From Candidatus Parcubacteria bacterium (GTDB lineage Bacteria; Patescibacteria; Paceibacteria; UBA9973; UBA918): a stretch of 64,000 nt of DNA. This document shows, piece after piece, positions 48,042 to 55,237 of the stretch. The notes beneath the pieces were generated by a model. The model saw only the letters and a program-made list of their open reading frames with translations. It made no database searches and was not told the DNA's origin. The number at the start of each line of letters is the position of its first letter. Within the stretch, counting starts at the first letter, position 1. The stretch is from positions 62,001 through 126,000 of the forward strand of contig JAKFXN010000003.1 in the NCBI GenBank assembly GCA_021731405.1, written 5' to 3'. Position numbers and translations under genes: made by a program.

Positions 48042-49340
48042 ATGTCTTGGTTTGAAGAAAACAAACAAACACTTATCGCTTTAGTAGAAGGGATTATTGT
48101 CTTCCTTATTCTTTTTGGGCTCATTGTCGCTGCAGCCACTTTTTATGACTTTTCTCAGACCAACATCCCCGTACTTACGTTTATCTTAGCGCTTGTCTGT
48201 GCCGTCTTTTTGGCCAAAAGTGTCTACGATATCGAAATTGATAAGGTGCGAATCAAAAAGAAGGGTGAACAGCTCGCCAACAAACTTGTCGCTTCTTCGC
48301 AGCAACTCTTTCTTGAGGTGTACAACAACAGCCCGGTCGCCTATTTGATTGTGGGGGAGTATGGAGACATTGTTTCAGCCAATACGGCCGCAGCTCGGTT
48401 GTTTGGGGTGTCTACTGAACATTTGGTAAAGCGAGACTTGTTTAGCTTTATGGAGACAGCCAACGAGGAACATCAATCTATCCTCAAACACAAGTTCACT
48501 GAGGGAATCACTGTCTCTGATGAAGAGGTGAAGATATCGCGCGAACAAGATTTTTCATGGACCACCTTTTCAATTTTTCAGTTCTCGTCTACTGATGGAA
48601 AAAAACTCACACTGGTGACGTTTGTGGATATTACAAAACAAAAAGAGATTGATATCGCCAAGTCAGAATTCGTTTCGCTGGCTTCACACCAACTCCGTAC
48701 CCCTATCTCAGGTATGCGGTGGAGCGCTGAGCTTCTTCTAATGGACGGGGTAGAGTCGCTCACCAAACAACAAAAACGCTATATCGACAGACTACTTTCC
48801 AGTATTCAGCGTATGAGTGGTCTGGTGGACGATTTCTTGCAAGTATCACGCTTTGAGCTTGGTACGCGCGTGGTAAAAGAAGAATCGGTGGTACTTCGAG
48901 ATTTGTTTGATGATGTGGTTGCAGAACAAGTAGAAAAAATATCAGTGAAACATCTGCATATCAATAAAGAATATGACGATTCAATCACTCAAATTTCTAC
49001 TGATCAAGCACTGTTACGAATGATTGTCACCAATTTGTATGTAAATGCCGTAAAGTACTCACGAGTCGGAGGAGACGTTACGTTGGCATATCGCAAAAAT
49101 GGAGAAGAGCTGATTATCGAAGTGCGCGATACGGGAATGGGTATTCCACTTGGTGAACAACCTCGGGTATTTTCAAAAATATTCCGCGCTTCAAATGCTG
49201 TGCGTGAAGTTCCGGATGGTACTGGGCTTGGTCTTTATATTGTTCAGAAAGCAGTCCAGACTCTGCAGGGAAGGGTAACGTTCTTGTCTGCTGAAAATAT
49301 GGGCACTACTTTTACCGTAGTGATACCAACTTCGTTGTAG
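48042..49340 (+). CDS. Membrane sensor histidine kinase with PAS domain
   Basis: 432 residues from the ATG at 48042. Two membrane helices (~10-32 and ~39-58) are followed by a PAS domain (~85-200, VYNNSPVAYLIVGEYGDIVSANTAAARLFG), HisKA with phospho-acceptor His (SLASHQLRTPISGMRW) and HATPase_c (NLYVNAVKYS, DTGMGIP, GTGLGLYIVQ). It lies tail-to-tail with a single-receiver protein, three bases between the two stops, so they are probably partners though not one operon. Confidence 0.92.
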   Translation: MSWFEENKQTLIALVEGIIVFLILFGLIVAAATFYDFSQTNIPVLTFILALVCAVFLAKSVYDIEIDKVRIKKKGEQLANKLVASSQQLFLEVYNNSPVAYLIVGEYGDIVSANTAAARLFGVSTEHLVKRDLFSFMETANEEHQSILKHKFTEGITVSDEEVKISREQDFSWTTFSIFQFSSTDGKKLTLVTFVDITKQKEIDIAKSEFVSLASHQLRTPISGMRWSAELLLMDGVESLTKQQKRYIDRLLSSIQRMSGLVDDFLQVSRFELGTRVVKEESVVLRDLFDDVVAEQVEKISVKHLHINKEYDDSITQISTDQALLRMIVTNLYVNAVKYSRVGGDVTLAYRKNGEELIIEVRDTGMGIPLGEQPRVFSKIFRASNAVREVPDGTGLGLYIVQKAVQTLQGRVTFLSAENMGTTFTVVIPTSL

Positions 49341-49342
49341 GG

Positions 49343-49717
49343 TTAACTTGCAAACTCTTGTTCAATTCGAGTCGCAATGTTTTCGATACCCCAGTGTGAT
49401 TTGTGGAGGATATCTTCTTCTGGAATATCAATATCAGCTGGTACTGCTTCTGAGGTATCTGACGCTGTGAGAATAAGTACTCGAGCCGTCTTGCCCCAGC
49501 TGTCTGCGCGTAGTTTTCGGTAGACATCGTAGCCTTCAATATCTGGAAGTTTAAGATCAAGGAGAATGAGGTCTGGCCTTTCAGACAGAGCAAGAGAAAG
49601 ACCTTCTTCACCGTTGGCACATTTGAGAGCTTGGTAGCCTTTAAAAATAAGCATGTCTTCTAGTGAATCAGCCAGTTCGGTAGAATCTTCAATAACAAGA
49701 ATCTTTTTTTGTGTCAT
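49343..49717 (-). CDS. Single-domain response regulator (CheY-like)
   Basis: 124 residues, receiver domain only. KILVIEDSTELADSL holds the acidic pair, LILLDLKLPDIEGYDV the phosphorylated Asp, and VLILTASD the Thr/Ser; the expected Lys is near IPEEDILHKSH. No output domain, so it would act by protein contact. -10 TACAAT eight bases before the ATG. Confidence 0.9.
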   Translation of the reverse strand: MTQKKILVIEDSTELADSLEDMLIFKGYQALKCANGEEGLSLALSERPDLILLDLKLPDIEGYDVYRKLRADSWGKTARVLILTASDTSEAVPADIDIPEEDILHKSHWGIENIATRIEQEFAS

Positions 49718-49761
49718 AGGTATCTATTGTAGCGTATTTAAGTAAGGGAATGTAGAGGGCT

Positions 49762-50508
49762 TTAGTCACGAGCGTCAAGCAAGATACTCAAGTCAGCCGT
49801 GTTTACTTTTCCGTCACCATTAAAGTCACCTTTCGGATTATTGGTTGGGAGAAGCAGTAGGAAAATACTCAAGTCAGCCGTGTTTACTTTTCCGTCGTTT
49901 GTAAGGTCTGGGTTCGGGAGAGTGTTGAGGACAACAACTTCCGCGGCTGATTTGGCTTCATGAACAATAATCTTTTCTGGCTCATTTGCACTGACGGTAA
50001 AAAGAGTATCGATGTAGTTTGTTAACACCGCTTCTGTTCCTTTCCCGTCATGCATGAGGATGAGGGTGTCGTTGAGTACAAGATTTCCGTTTCCAGGGTT
50101 TAGCGCAGTGAAGGTGACCGTAAGGAGTGTATCAGTACCAGTAAAGCCGCCTGGTCTTGTGGTGCCGCCAGCAAAGCTAATAGTACCAGCACCATTTTCG
50201 TACCACGGCGCTTCGGCCCAGAGGTCGGCCAAGGAAATGTTGTAGTCGATACTTTCTACCGCCAGCGCCCCTTCATTAAAAGTAATTGTTCCCTTAAATG
50301 CATTTACAGGAATATCTGATGTCGTCTCAATTTTTACGGTAAAAGTTTCACCTGGAGCACTTACGTATGTGCCAGACGTGAGCAGGATAGCAGTCTCTTC
50401 AGTTTCGGTTGGAAGGAGGTACATACCCGTGATAGCGAGAATACTCAAAATCACACTTGCGGCAATAGTAGGGGGGATGATGGTACCAGCGCTTTGTTGG
50501 ATATTCAT
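49762..50508 (-). CDS. Cohesin-and-dockerin surface protein
   Basis: 248 residues from the ATG at 50508. A membrane segment (~15-33) is followed by a cohesin-like domain (~43-175, VSAPGETFTVKIETTSDIPVNAFKGTITFN ... TLLTVTFTALNPGNGNLVLND) and a C-terminal dockerin type I made of two calcium-loop repeats (TNDGKVNTADLSIF and NGDGKVNTADLSIL). The repeats share a 32-base identical DNA stretch 81 bases apart. Having both partners of the cohesin-dockerin pair in one chain could allow head-to-tail assembly on the surface. Confidence 0.85.
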   Translation of the reverse strand: MNIQQSAGTIIPPTIAASVILSILAITGMYLLPTETEETAILLTSGTYVSAPGETFTVKIETTSDIPVNAFKGTITFNEGALAVESIDYNISLADLWAEAPWYENGAGTISFAGGTTRPGGFTGTDTLLTVTFTALNPGNGNLVLNDTLILMHDGKGTEAVLTNYIDTLFTVSANEPEKIIVHEAKSAAEVVVLNTLPNPDLTNDGKVNTADLSIFLLLLPTNNPKGDFNGDGKVNTADLSILLDARD

Positions 50509-50532
50509 ACTATATAAGTATGACATATTTTA

Positions 50533-50562
50533 TAAAAAACCACCCCCGTTTGAGGGTGGTGG
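50533..50562 (-). terminator. Terminator of the Gam-like gene
   Basis: Minus strand stem CCACCCTC/GGGGTGG followed by TTTTTT. Confidence 0.8.
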
Positions 50563-50574
50563 AAGGGATTTGCC

Positions 50575-51102
50575 TTAGGCCAGCGACGCTACGCCAGGGA
50601 AGCTTTCAGGCACCTTGTTTGAAGCAGGCTTCACAAAGAAACCTTCTTTTTGCGAGTACTTCACGCCAGAGACCGCGGGTCGGTCGCGCAGCAGTGCTTC
50701 GCGATCGACTTCCGTGATATAGCGCAGATACTGCGTGAGCTTCATGGCTTCCAGGTTCTTGATGACCTGTTCTGCGCCACCTTTGGCAAAAGTCACTTTG
50801 GTGGGCGGCAGACGCCAGCCAAATTCGCCACCCGTCAGCACAAGACTTTTCTTGTCACCGACAAGCAAGGTTTTGCGGTTGGCAGTTGCGTAGGTCTGGA
50901 GTGCTTTCATGCACCGCTTGTACTCCTCCTCTAGAGGCGCAGCGGCCAACTCAGCAGCACTTTTGGCTTCTGCCACTTCTGCTTCGAGCGTGGTCTTGAT
51001 GTTTGCGAGCTCGCGCTCACATTCGCCAATCTTGAAGAGAAGGGTATTCACTTCAGCAAGAGAGGCAGGGACAGGGAAGAAGGGGTTTTTACGTGCAGCC
51101 AT
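50575..51102 (-). CDS. Phage Mu Gam-like DNA-end-binding protein, solitary SD-led gene
   Basis: 175 residues. Layout and motifs match the Mu Gam family (relatives of Ku that cap double-strand DNA ends and block exonucleases): a long N-terminal coiled coil (IGECERELANIKTTLEAEV ... LEEEYKRCMKALQTYATANRKTL), then GGEFGWRLPPTKVTF and YLRYITEVDREALLRDRP...GVKYSQKEGFFVKP. AAAGGAGG lies seven bases before the ATG, the codons are G+C-rich, and it has its own terminator. No other phage gene is nearby. Divergent from a TrmB regulator. Confidence 0.85.
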   Translation of the reverse strand: MAARKNPFFPVPASLAEVNTLLFKIGECERELANIKTTLEAEVAEAKSAAELAAAPLEEEYKRCMKALQTYATANRKTLLVGDKKSLVLTGGEFGWRLPPTKVTFAKGGAEQVIKNLEAMKLTQYLRYITEVDREALLRDRPAVSGVKYSQKEGFFVKPASNKVPESFPGVASLA

Positions 51103-51154
51103 GATGGCCTCCTTTTGTGGTGGATGAAAAGAACAAAACTATCTACCAGAGAGT

Positions 51155-51200
51155 TTGTCATAGGTACGAATATTTGTTATAGTGTCGTCGAATACCGACA
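51155..51200 (+). promoter_or_regulatory. TrmB gene promoter and possible operator
   Basis: -35 TTGTCA at 51155, 17-base spacer, -10 TATAGT at 51178. The inverted repeat TGTCG (51183-51187) / CGACA (51196-51200) covers the expected start of transcription and could be an autoregulatory site. Confidence 0.5.
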
Positions 51201-51213
51201 ACTAATTAAAAGT

Positions 51214-51975
51214 ATGGACACTATTATACAAATGCTTACTGTGCTCGGCCTGCCTTCGCGTTCAAGTGCGGTCTATGTTGATCTACTGGCGCACGGCCCC
51301 TCTGCTGCGCGTACGATTGCGCTGCGTCTCGGTATCCCACGTTCGTCACTCTACGACCACGTGAAGCCGCTCCTTGATCTCGCCCTTGTGTCTGAGCTCA
51401 AGACAGGTACCAAAGCAGTTTTTGTTGTGGAGGAAATTAGTAACCTCGATCGGTTAGTCGCTAAGCAAGAGCAGTCGCTCGCCCTGCTTCGCACCGAGTT
51501 CACTAAAGCCAAAGCTACTCTGGCTGAAGCGCAGACGTCTCATGCTGAGCCTCGGATAAAATTTGTCGAAGGCAAAGCGGGTATAGCCGCACTTCTCTTG
51601 GAGATGCTCTGGGATACCAAAAGTGAAATCAAAACGGTCTGGCCATACGAGGCGATGCTTAAAGTTTTGTCACCTGAAGATCTTGAACTTTTCAATCGTA
51701 AACGTATTCGCCAAAACATTGCACTCAAGACCATCTGGACTGGACCTCGGCCAGGAAAGCAGCATCTCTGGCGCGGCGGCGACTTTAAGGTAGAGCGCAA
51801 AAGTGCGCCAGCAAAATATCATGCTGATATGGCCTACAACATCTATGGAGACAGAGTGTCTTTCTTTAGTTCAGTTGGTGAACAGTATGGCTTTGTGGTC
51901 CATAGTCGAGACTTCGCAGCTCTCATGTCGGCACAGTTCGCGGCCTTGTGGGAAGTGTCTAAGGAGGGTAAGTAG
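51214..51975 (+). CDS. TrmB-family transcriptional regulator
   Basis: 253 residues from the ATG at 51214, placed after the promoter. The N-terminal winged helix (LTVLGLPSRSSAVYVDLLAHGPSAARTIALRLGIPRSSLYDHVKPL in outline) is TrmB-like, followed by a coiled coil (~80-115) and a C-terminal ligand or dimer domain (IKFVEGKAGIAALLLEML...). TrmB regulators usually respond to sugars in archaea; related forms are frequent in CPR with unknown ligands. Divergent from the Gam-like gene, which it may control. Confidence 0.8.
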   Translation: MDTIIQMLTVLGLPSRSSAVYVDLLAHGPSAARTIALRLGIPRSSLYDHVKPLLDLALVSELKTGTKAVFVVEEISNLDRLVAKQEQSLALLRTEFTKAKATLAEAQTSHAEPRIKFVEGKAGIAALLLEMLWDTKSEIKTVWPYEAMLKVLSPEDLELFNRKRIRQNIALKTIWTGPRPGKQHLWRGGDFKVERKSAPAKYHADMAYNIYGDRVSFFSSVGEQYGFVVHSRDFAALMSAQFAALWEVSKEGK

Positions 51976-52053
51976 AATCAAACATTCGCGCGAGTCTCGC
52001 CAAACTAAAAACTGTGTGGTAGATTCCAAGTAGATTTTTACAGGAGAAATCTC

Positions 52054-52416
52054 ATGTCAAACAGTGTTCTTGCTGACTTGGTCCCCGCCACCAATCTTGA
52101 TGTGTCACGCTTGCCGTGGCTACTTGAGTCGAGCCCTGAGAAAGTCATTGTCCGCAACTTGTGGTTCGTCACCGTATCTTTGTTGTCTGACTTTGCCAAA
52201 CCACCATTCGAGGTGGTTGAAGAAGAGGGCTACTTTGTGCTCCATGGTTTTGATGCCAAAAGCTCTTTGCCAGCCAGCCTGCGTGTTGTGGAGGACGATA
52301 CGTTCCAGAACATCCTGCAGTATCGCAATGAGCGCTACCAAATGTGGGGCAGTAGCCCGCCCGGCAACATCCTCTTCTTGCCTGCCCTTCTTGGTCCAGA
52401 TCTCAAGCTCATATAA
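52054..52416 (+). CDS. Uncharacterised 120-residue protein, solitary SD-led gene
   Basis: Soluble, mixed alpha/beta, starting MSNSVLADLVPATNLDVSRLPW. No family recognised. ACAGGAG precedes the ATG by eight bases. Codon use is more G+C-rich than in the neighbouring leaderless genes. Own terminator at 52427. A frame on the same strand (52064-52645) is a shadow. Confidence 0.75.
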   Translation: MSNSVLADLVPATNLDVSRLPWLLESSPEKVIVRNLWFVTVSLLSDFAKPPFEVVEEEGYFVLHGFDAKSSLPASLRVVEDDTFQNILQYRNERYQMWGSSPPGNILFLPALLGPDLKLI

Positions 52417-52426
52417 GAGCATCCTC

Positions 52427-52456
52427 AAAAGCAACCCTAACAAGGTTGCTTTTTTC
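52427..52456 (+). terminator. Terminator of the gene at 52054
   Basis: AAAAGCAACC/GGTTGCTTTT stem followed by T. Confidence 0.85.
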
Positions 52457-52512
52457 AATAAAAGTAGTCTAATAGGCAACAGTTCCGTTCCCTCATTTAT
52501 AGGAGATATGCC

Positions 52513-53214
52513 ATGCGTACCTTTCTGTCTGTTCTTTTCATTTCACTGCTTCTGGGTTGCGCCAGCAAGCCTGCCAAGCCAAGTCTGGGAATCATCTTGT
52601 TTCCCAAAGAAGTCCTCGTGCCAGCGGTCGGTTCCACAACCGTGAAGCAGTTGACTCGTGACGGCAAAACCCGTCCACCAGAAGTCATGTTCGTCCGCGA
52701 GCATTTGGACGGACGTCCCATCTTTTCGGGTAAGGTCTGGAACCACGAAGGCTCCATGGCCGAGACCGCTTCTGGTGCTGTAGTTTGGACAAGCGATTGC
52801 CCAACTCCGCCTGAACTTTTGGAACCTCCGGTGGTTCCCAACAAGTGTGACTGGACGGTCTGCTATCCCCCGAAAGACGGAACGACCTATCTGCAGACGG
52901 TTCGTTTTTACGTTCCACTTCTGGCTTGTGGTGGGCGCGACGGCACACTCTCGGTTACCACAATCGGCACGGTCGAGATTCCGGTATATGGCAGGGTCGT
53001 ACACACCGAAGCCAAGCTTTTGGTGCAAGGTTTGCCTGGGGTGACGTGGCAAAGCTACATCAAGCCCGGCTTTGGCGAGGTGCACGGTAAGTCAGTCAAC
53101 TGGATGACGGTGTATGAAAATACCCCCAAGCGCCGCAGTGTGGTCTTCAAGAAAAAGCTAGGTGAAACCGGTGGCTTCGCCATCGCCAAGAGCGAAGAAG
53201 TCCCGCAGGATTAA
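52513..53214 (+). CDS. Lipoprotein of unknown function, solitary SD-led gene
   Basis: 233 residues. The signal peptide ends in the lipobox LLGC (Cys ~16), so the mature protein is lipid-anchored. The mature part is beta-rich with several Cys (SDCPTPPEL, NKCDWTVCYPP). No family recognised. TAGGAG before the ATG; own terminator at 53227. G+C-rich codons (GTC, ACC, CTG, GGC), the clearest mismatch with local style. Several long antisense frames over it are artefacts of this composition. Confidence 0.8.
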   Translation: MRTFLSVLFISLLLGCASKPAKPSLGIILFPKEVLVPAVGSTTVKQLTRDGKTRPPEVMFVREHLDGRPIFSGKVWNHEGSMAETASGAVVWTSDCPTPPELLEPPVVPNKCDWTVCYPPKDGTTYLQTVRFYVPLLACGGRDGTLSVTTIGTVEIPVYGRVVHTEAKLLVQGLPGVTWQSYIKPGFGEVHGKSVNWMTVYENTPKRRSVVFKKKLGETGGFAIAKSEEVPQD

Positions 53215-53226
53215 AATGCGGGAAAC

Positions 53227-53256
53227 AAAAGAGCGACTCCAAGAGTCGCTCTTTTT
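53227..53256. terminator. Terminator between the lipoprotein and ATL genes
   Basis: AAAAGAGCGACTC/GAGTCGCTCTTTTT; symmetrical. Confidence 0.9.
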
Positions 53257-53264
53257 CATATTTA

Positions 53265-53576
53265 TTAATCAAAGCTGCGGTGGACGTCTTCAAAGTTCGT
53301 GATCCGTCCTTTTTCGTTTACAAGTATTCCTTCTTTTTTATACAGGGTTCGACGCTTCTTTTCGTGTTCATGCGCGAGCCATACGCGCCCACCAGCGTAC
53401 ACAATCCGGTGCCACGGTATTGCTCGCTGGTTAGGAGCTTTACTCAAGATACTCGAGATGCTCCGCGAAGCCATCGCTCCACCACCAGCTGCGCGAGCCA
53501 AGTCCCCGTAGGTGACTACGGTCCCTTCCGGGATAGACAGCGCGAGCTCGTACACGATTTGCGAGAAAGGGGACAT
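53265..53576 (-). CDS. Alkyltransferase-like protein (ATL)
   Basis: 103 residues from the ATG at 53576. Related to the DNA-binding domain of MGMT: VYELALSIPEGTVVTYGDLARAAG, then the active-site region NQRAIPWHRIVYAGG. The alkyl-accepting Cys of PCHR is Trp here (PWHR), as in ATL proteins that bind O6-alkylguanine and hand it to nucleotide excision repair. A -10 TATACT sits seven bases before the ATG. Confidence 0.9.
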   Translation of the reverse strand: MSPFSQIVYELALSIPEGTVVTYGDLARAAGGGAMASRSISSILSKAPNQRAIPWHRIVYAGGRVWLAHEHEKKRRTLYKKEGILVNEKGRITNFEDVHRSFD

Positions 53577-53668
53577 AAGGGAAGTATAGCAAAACAAAAA
53601 CTCTCGCGAGAGAGTTTTTGTAACGTGAAGCAAGTAGGTTGTATATAGAGTCTGTAAACTCTTGCAAA

Positions 53669-53944
53669 TTACTGCATCGACACCTTGAGTGACAAATCAA
53701 GAGCTTTGGCAATGCGGCTAAGTGTTTGCAGTGAAGGGTTGCTGTCACCTTGTTCAAGGCGAGAAATAACGGGCTGACGACTACCAATTGCTTCAGCTAG
53801 TTCAGTTTGTGACCAGCCACGCTTAATACGCTCTCTTATAATAGTTTTTACTACCTCATATTCTGCTCCAAGTGCTTCATACTCAGTTTTTACAACTGGG
53901 TGCTTGAGGGCCTTGGTTTTAAATTGTTTAAATGCAGTACTCAT
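53669..53944 (-). CDS. XRE-type antitoxin (HigA-like)
   Basis: 91 residues. The helix-turn-helix WSQTELAEAIGSRQPVISRLEQGDSNPSLQTLSRIAKAL is a standard XRE/Cro domain. It follows the HigB-like toxin gene by 26 bases on the same strand, the toxin-first order typical of HigBA. It likely represses its own operon and neutralises the toxin. First gene of the island side of the window. Confidence 0.88.
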   Translation of the reverse strand: MSTAFKQFKTKALKHPVVKTEYEALGAEYEVVKTIIRERIKRGWSQTELAEAIGSRQPVISRLEQGDSNPSLQTLSRIAKALDLSLKVSMQ

Positions 53945-53970
53945 AAAACAAATATAACTTATAAGTTATA

Positions 53971-54276
53971 TTACCGCAAGTCTTCTTTTGCAGTACGTGC
54001 TCTTGTTAATTCCTTTTCGAGCGTTTTTTGAGTTTTCTTAATACAAACGTGCAACAAAACGGCCTGTTTCTTATGGAAGCAGTAAAATATTCTAATCTCT
54101 CTAGTTCCATGGATGCGTAGTTCAATTAGCCCATCAGACAGGTGTTTACTGTGCGGCATCCCTAATTCGTTACCAAATTCTTCAAGTAATTCAATAGTAC
54201 GAATTGCCTTAGCAATTTCTTTTTCATTGAGCGATTCAAGAAATGTTTCAACTGAATCAAGGAGAATAATTTGCAT
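53971..54276 (-). CDS. RelE/HigB-type toxin (Gp49-like)
   Basis: 101 residues. Basic protein with the pattern ELRIHGTREIRIFYCFHKKQAVLLHVCIKKTQKT, matching the phage Gp49-like/HigB group of ribosome-dependent mRNA interferases. A -10 TATACT lies six bases before the ATG, so the mRNA is leaderless. Pairs with the XRE gene downstream. Confidence 0.88.
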   Translation of the reverse strand: MQIILLDSVETFLESLNEKEIAKAIRTIELLEEFGNELGMPHSKHLSDGLIELRIHGTREIRIFYCFHKKQAVLLHVCIKKTQKTLEKELTRARTAKEDLR

Positions 54277-54315
54277 GTAATAAGTATAGCAAACAGGGTA
54301 ACAAACCTATTCGAG

Positions 54316-54828
54316 CTATAATTTCAGAAATTCTTCTATGAATGCTTTTTCGCGCTCGAGTATAAAGTGACCTTCAAATTTACCCGGAGTATCGTTCTTC
54401 ATTTTTTCAAGAACTTCTATTGGTTGCATCCATAAAGTCTCGTGACCCTCTTCGATTTCTCCAGCTTCTAGTTGTCGTTTTCCAATATCACCTATTGCTT
54501 TTGCTACAAAACCATAAGAAATCTGAATCAGCTTGTACTTGTTTCGGTATTCGATGGTAACTCCAAGGGGTCTTACAATCTCACATTTACAACCGACCTC
54601 TTCAAGGACTTCTCGTTTTAGAGCATCTTCTATATTTTCTCCTTGATTAACACCTCCGCCAGGTAGTTTGTGATAACTATAGGTTTTGAGATATTGGGTG
54701 GACATTTCGCCCTTCTCATTTAGAAGTATTGCGCGGGCAGATTTTCTTAGTTCATATGATTCGCCAAGTTGTTCGCCCTCATCAGTCAGCCCCATGCTCT
54801 TTTCGCTGATTTCTTTGAGTATTTTCAT
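54316..54828 (-). CDS. NUDIX hydrolase
   Basis: 170 residues. The Nudix box is complete: GGGVNQGENIEDALKREVLEEVG (GX5EX7REUXEEXGU). Probably cleaves a nucleoside-diphosphate derivative; the exact substrate cannot be told. -10 TATAAT seven bases before the ATG. Divergent from the MazG-like gene, so two nucleotide-clearing enzymes sit head to head. Confidence 0.88.
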   Translation of the reverse strand: MKILKEISEKSMGLTDEGEQLGESYELRKSARAILLNEKGEMSTQYLKTYSYHKLPGGGVNQGENIEDALKREVLEEVGCKCEIVRPLGVTIEYRNKYKLIQISYGFVAKAIGDIGKRQLEAGEIEEGHETLWMQPIEVLEKMKNDTPGKFEGHFILEREKAFIEEFLKL

Positions 54829-54893
54829 ATGTGGAATTATATCAAAACATGCCTCAATTGAGTGAGGAAGGGTAAGGTGATACTCTTAAAGAT

Positions 54894-55235
54894 ATGAATC
54901 AAGACCTGCAAACACTCCAGGAGCGAATAAAGCAATTTTGTGCAGATCGAGACTGGTCGCAATTTCATGACCCTAAAAATCTAGCCATTTCGCTGCAACT
55001 CGAAGCTTCGGAGGTATTGGAGTTATTTCAGTGGACTAAAGATAACCAGGTCGTCAAAGGTAAAGAAGGGGAGGTGGCAGATGAACTCGCGGATGTGATG
55101 TACTGGCTACTTATGCTCGCAAATCACTACGATATAGATTTGGTTGAGGCGCTTAGTCAGAAGATGGATAAAAACGAACAAAAGTATCCTGTTGAAAAGG
55201 CTAAGGGCACATCAGCGAAATATACAGATCTATAG
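54894..55235 (+). CDS. MazG-like nucleotide pyrophosphohydrolase
   Basis: 113 residues of the small all-alpha NTP-PPase type (iMazG/dCTPase-like). The Mg-binding E-E-x-x-E-D features appear as LEASEVLELFQWTKD and EVADELADVMYWLLML. It hydrolyses (d)NTPs to the monophosphate. It ends two bases before the GIY-YIG/DUF2075 gene, so they are co-transcribed and probably act together. Confidence 0.88.
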   Translation: MNQDLQTLQERIKQFCADRDWSQFHDPKNLAISLQLEASEVLELFQWTKDNQVVKGKEGEVADELADVMYWLLMLANHYDIDLVEALSQKMDKNEQKYPVEKAKGTSAKYTDL

Positions 55236-55237
55236 AT

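Noticed and set aside
52064..52645. 193-residue overlapping ORF on the same strand as 52054
   Set aside because: It passes through the terminator at 52427 and the next gene's ribosome binding site and has no ribosome binding site of its own.
52543..53085. Long antisense ORFs over the lipoprotein gene
   Set aside because: Shadow frames; the sense frame has a lipobox, a ribosome binding site and a terminator.
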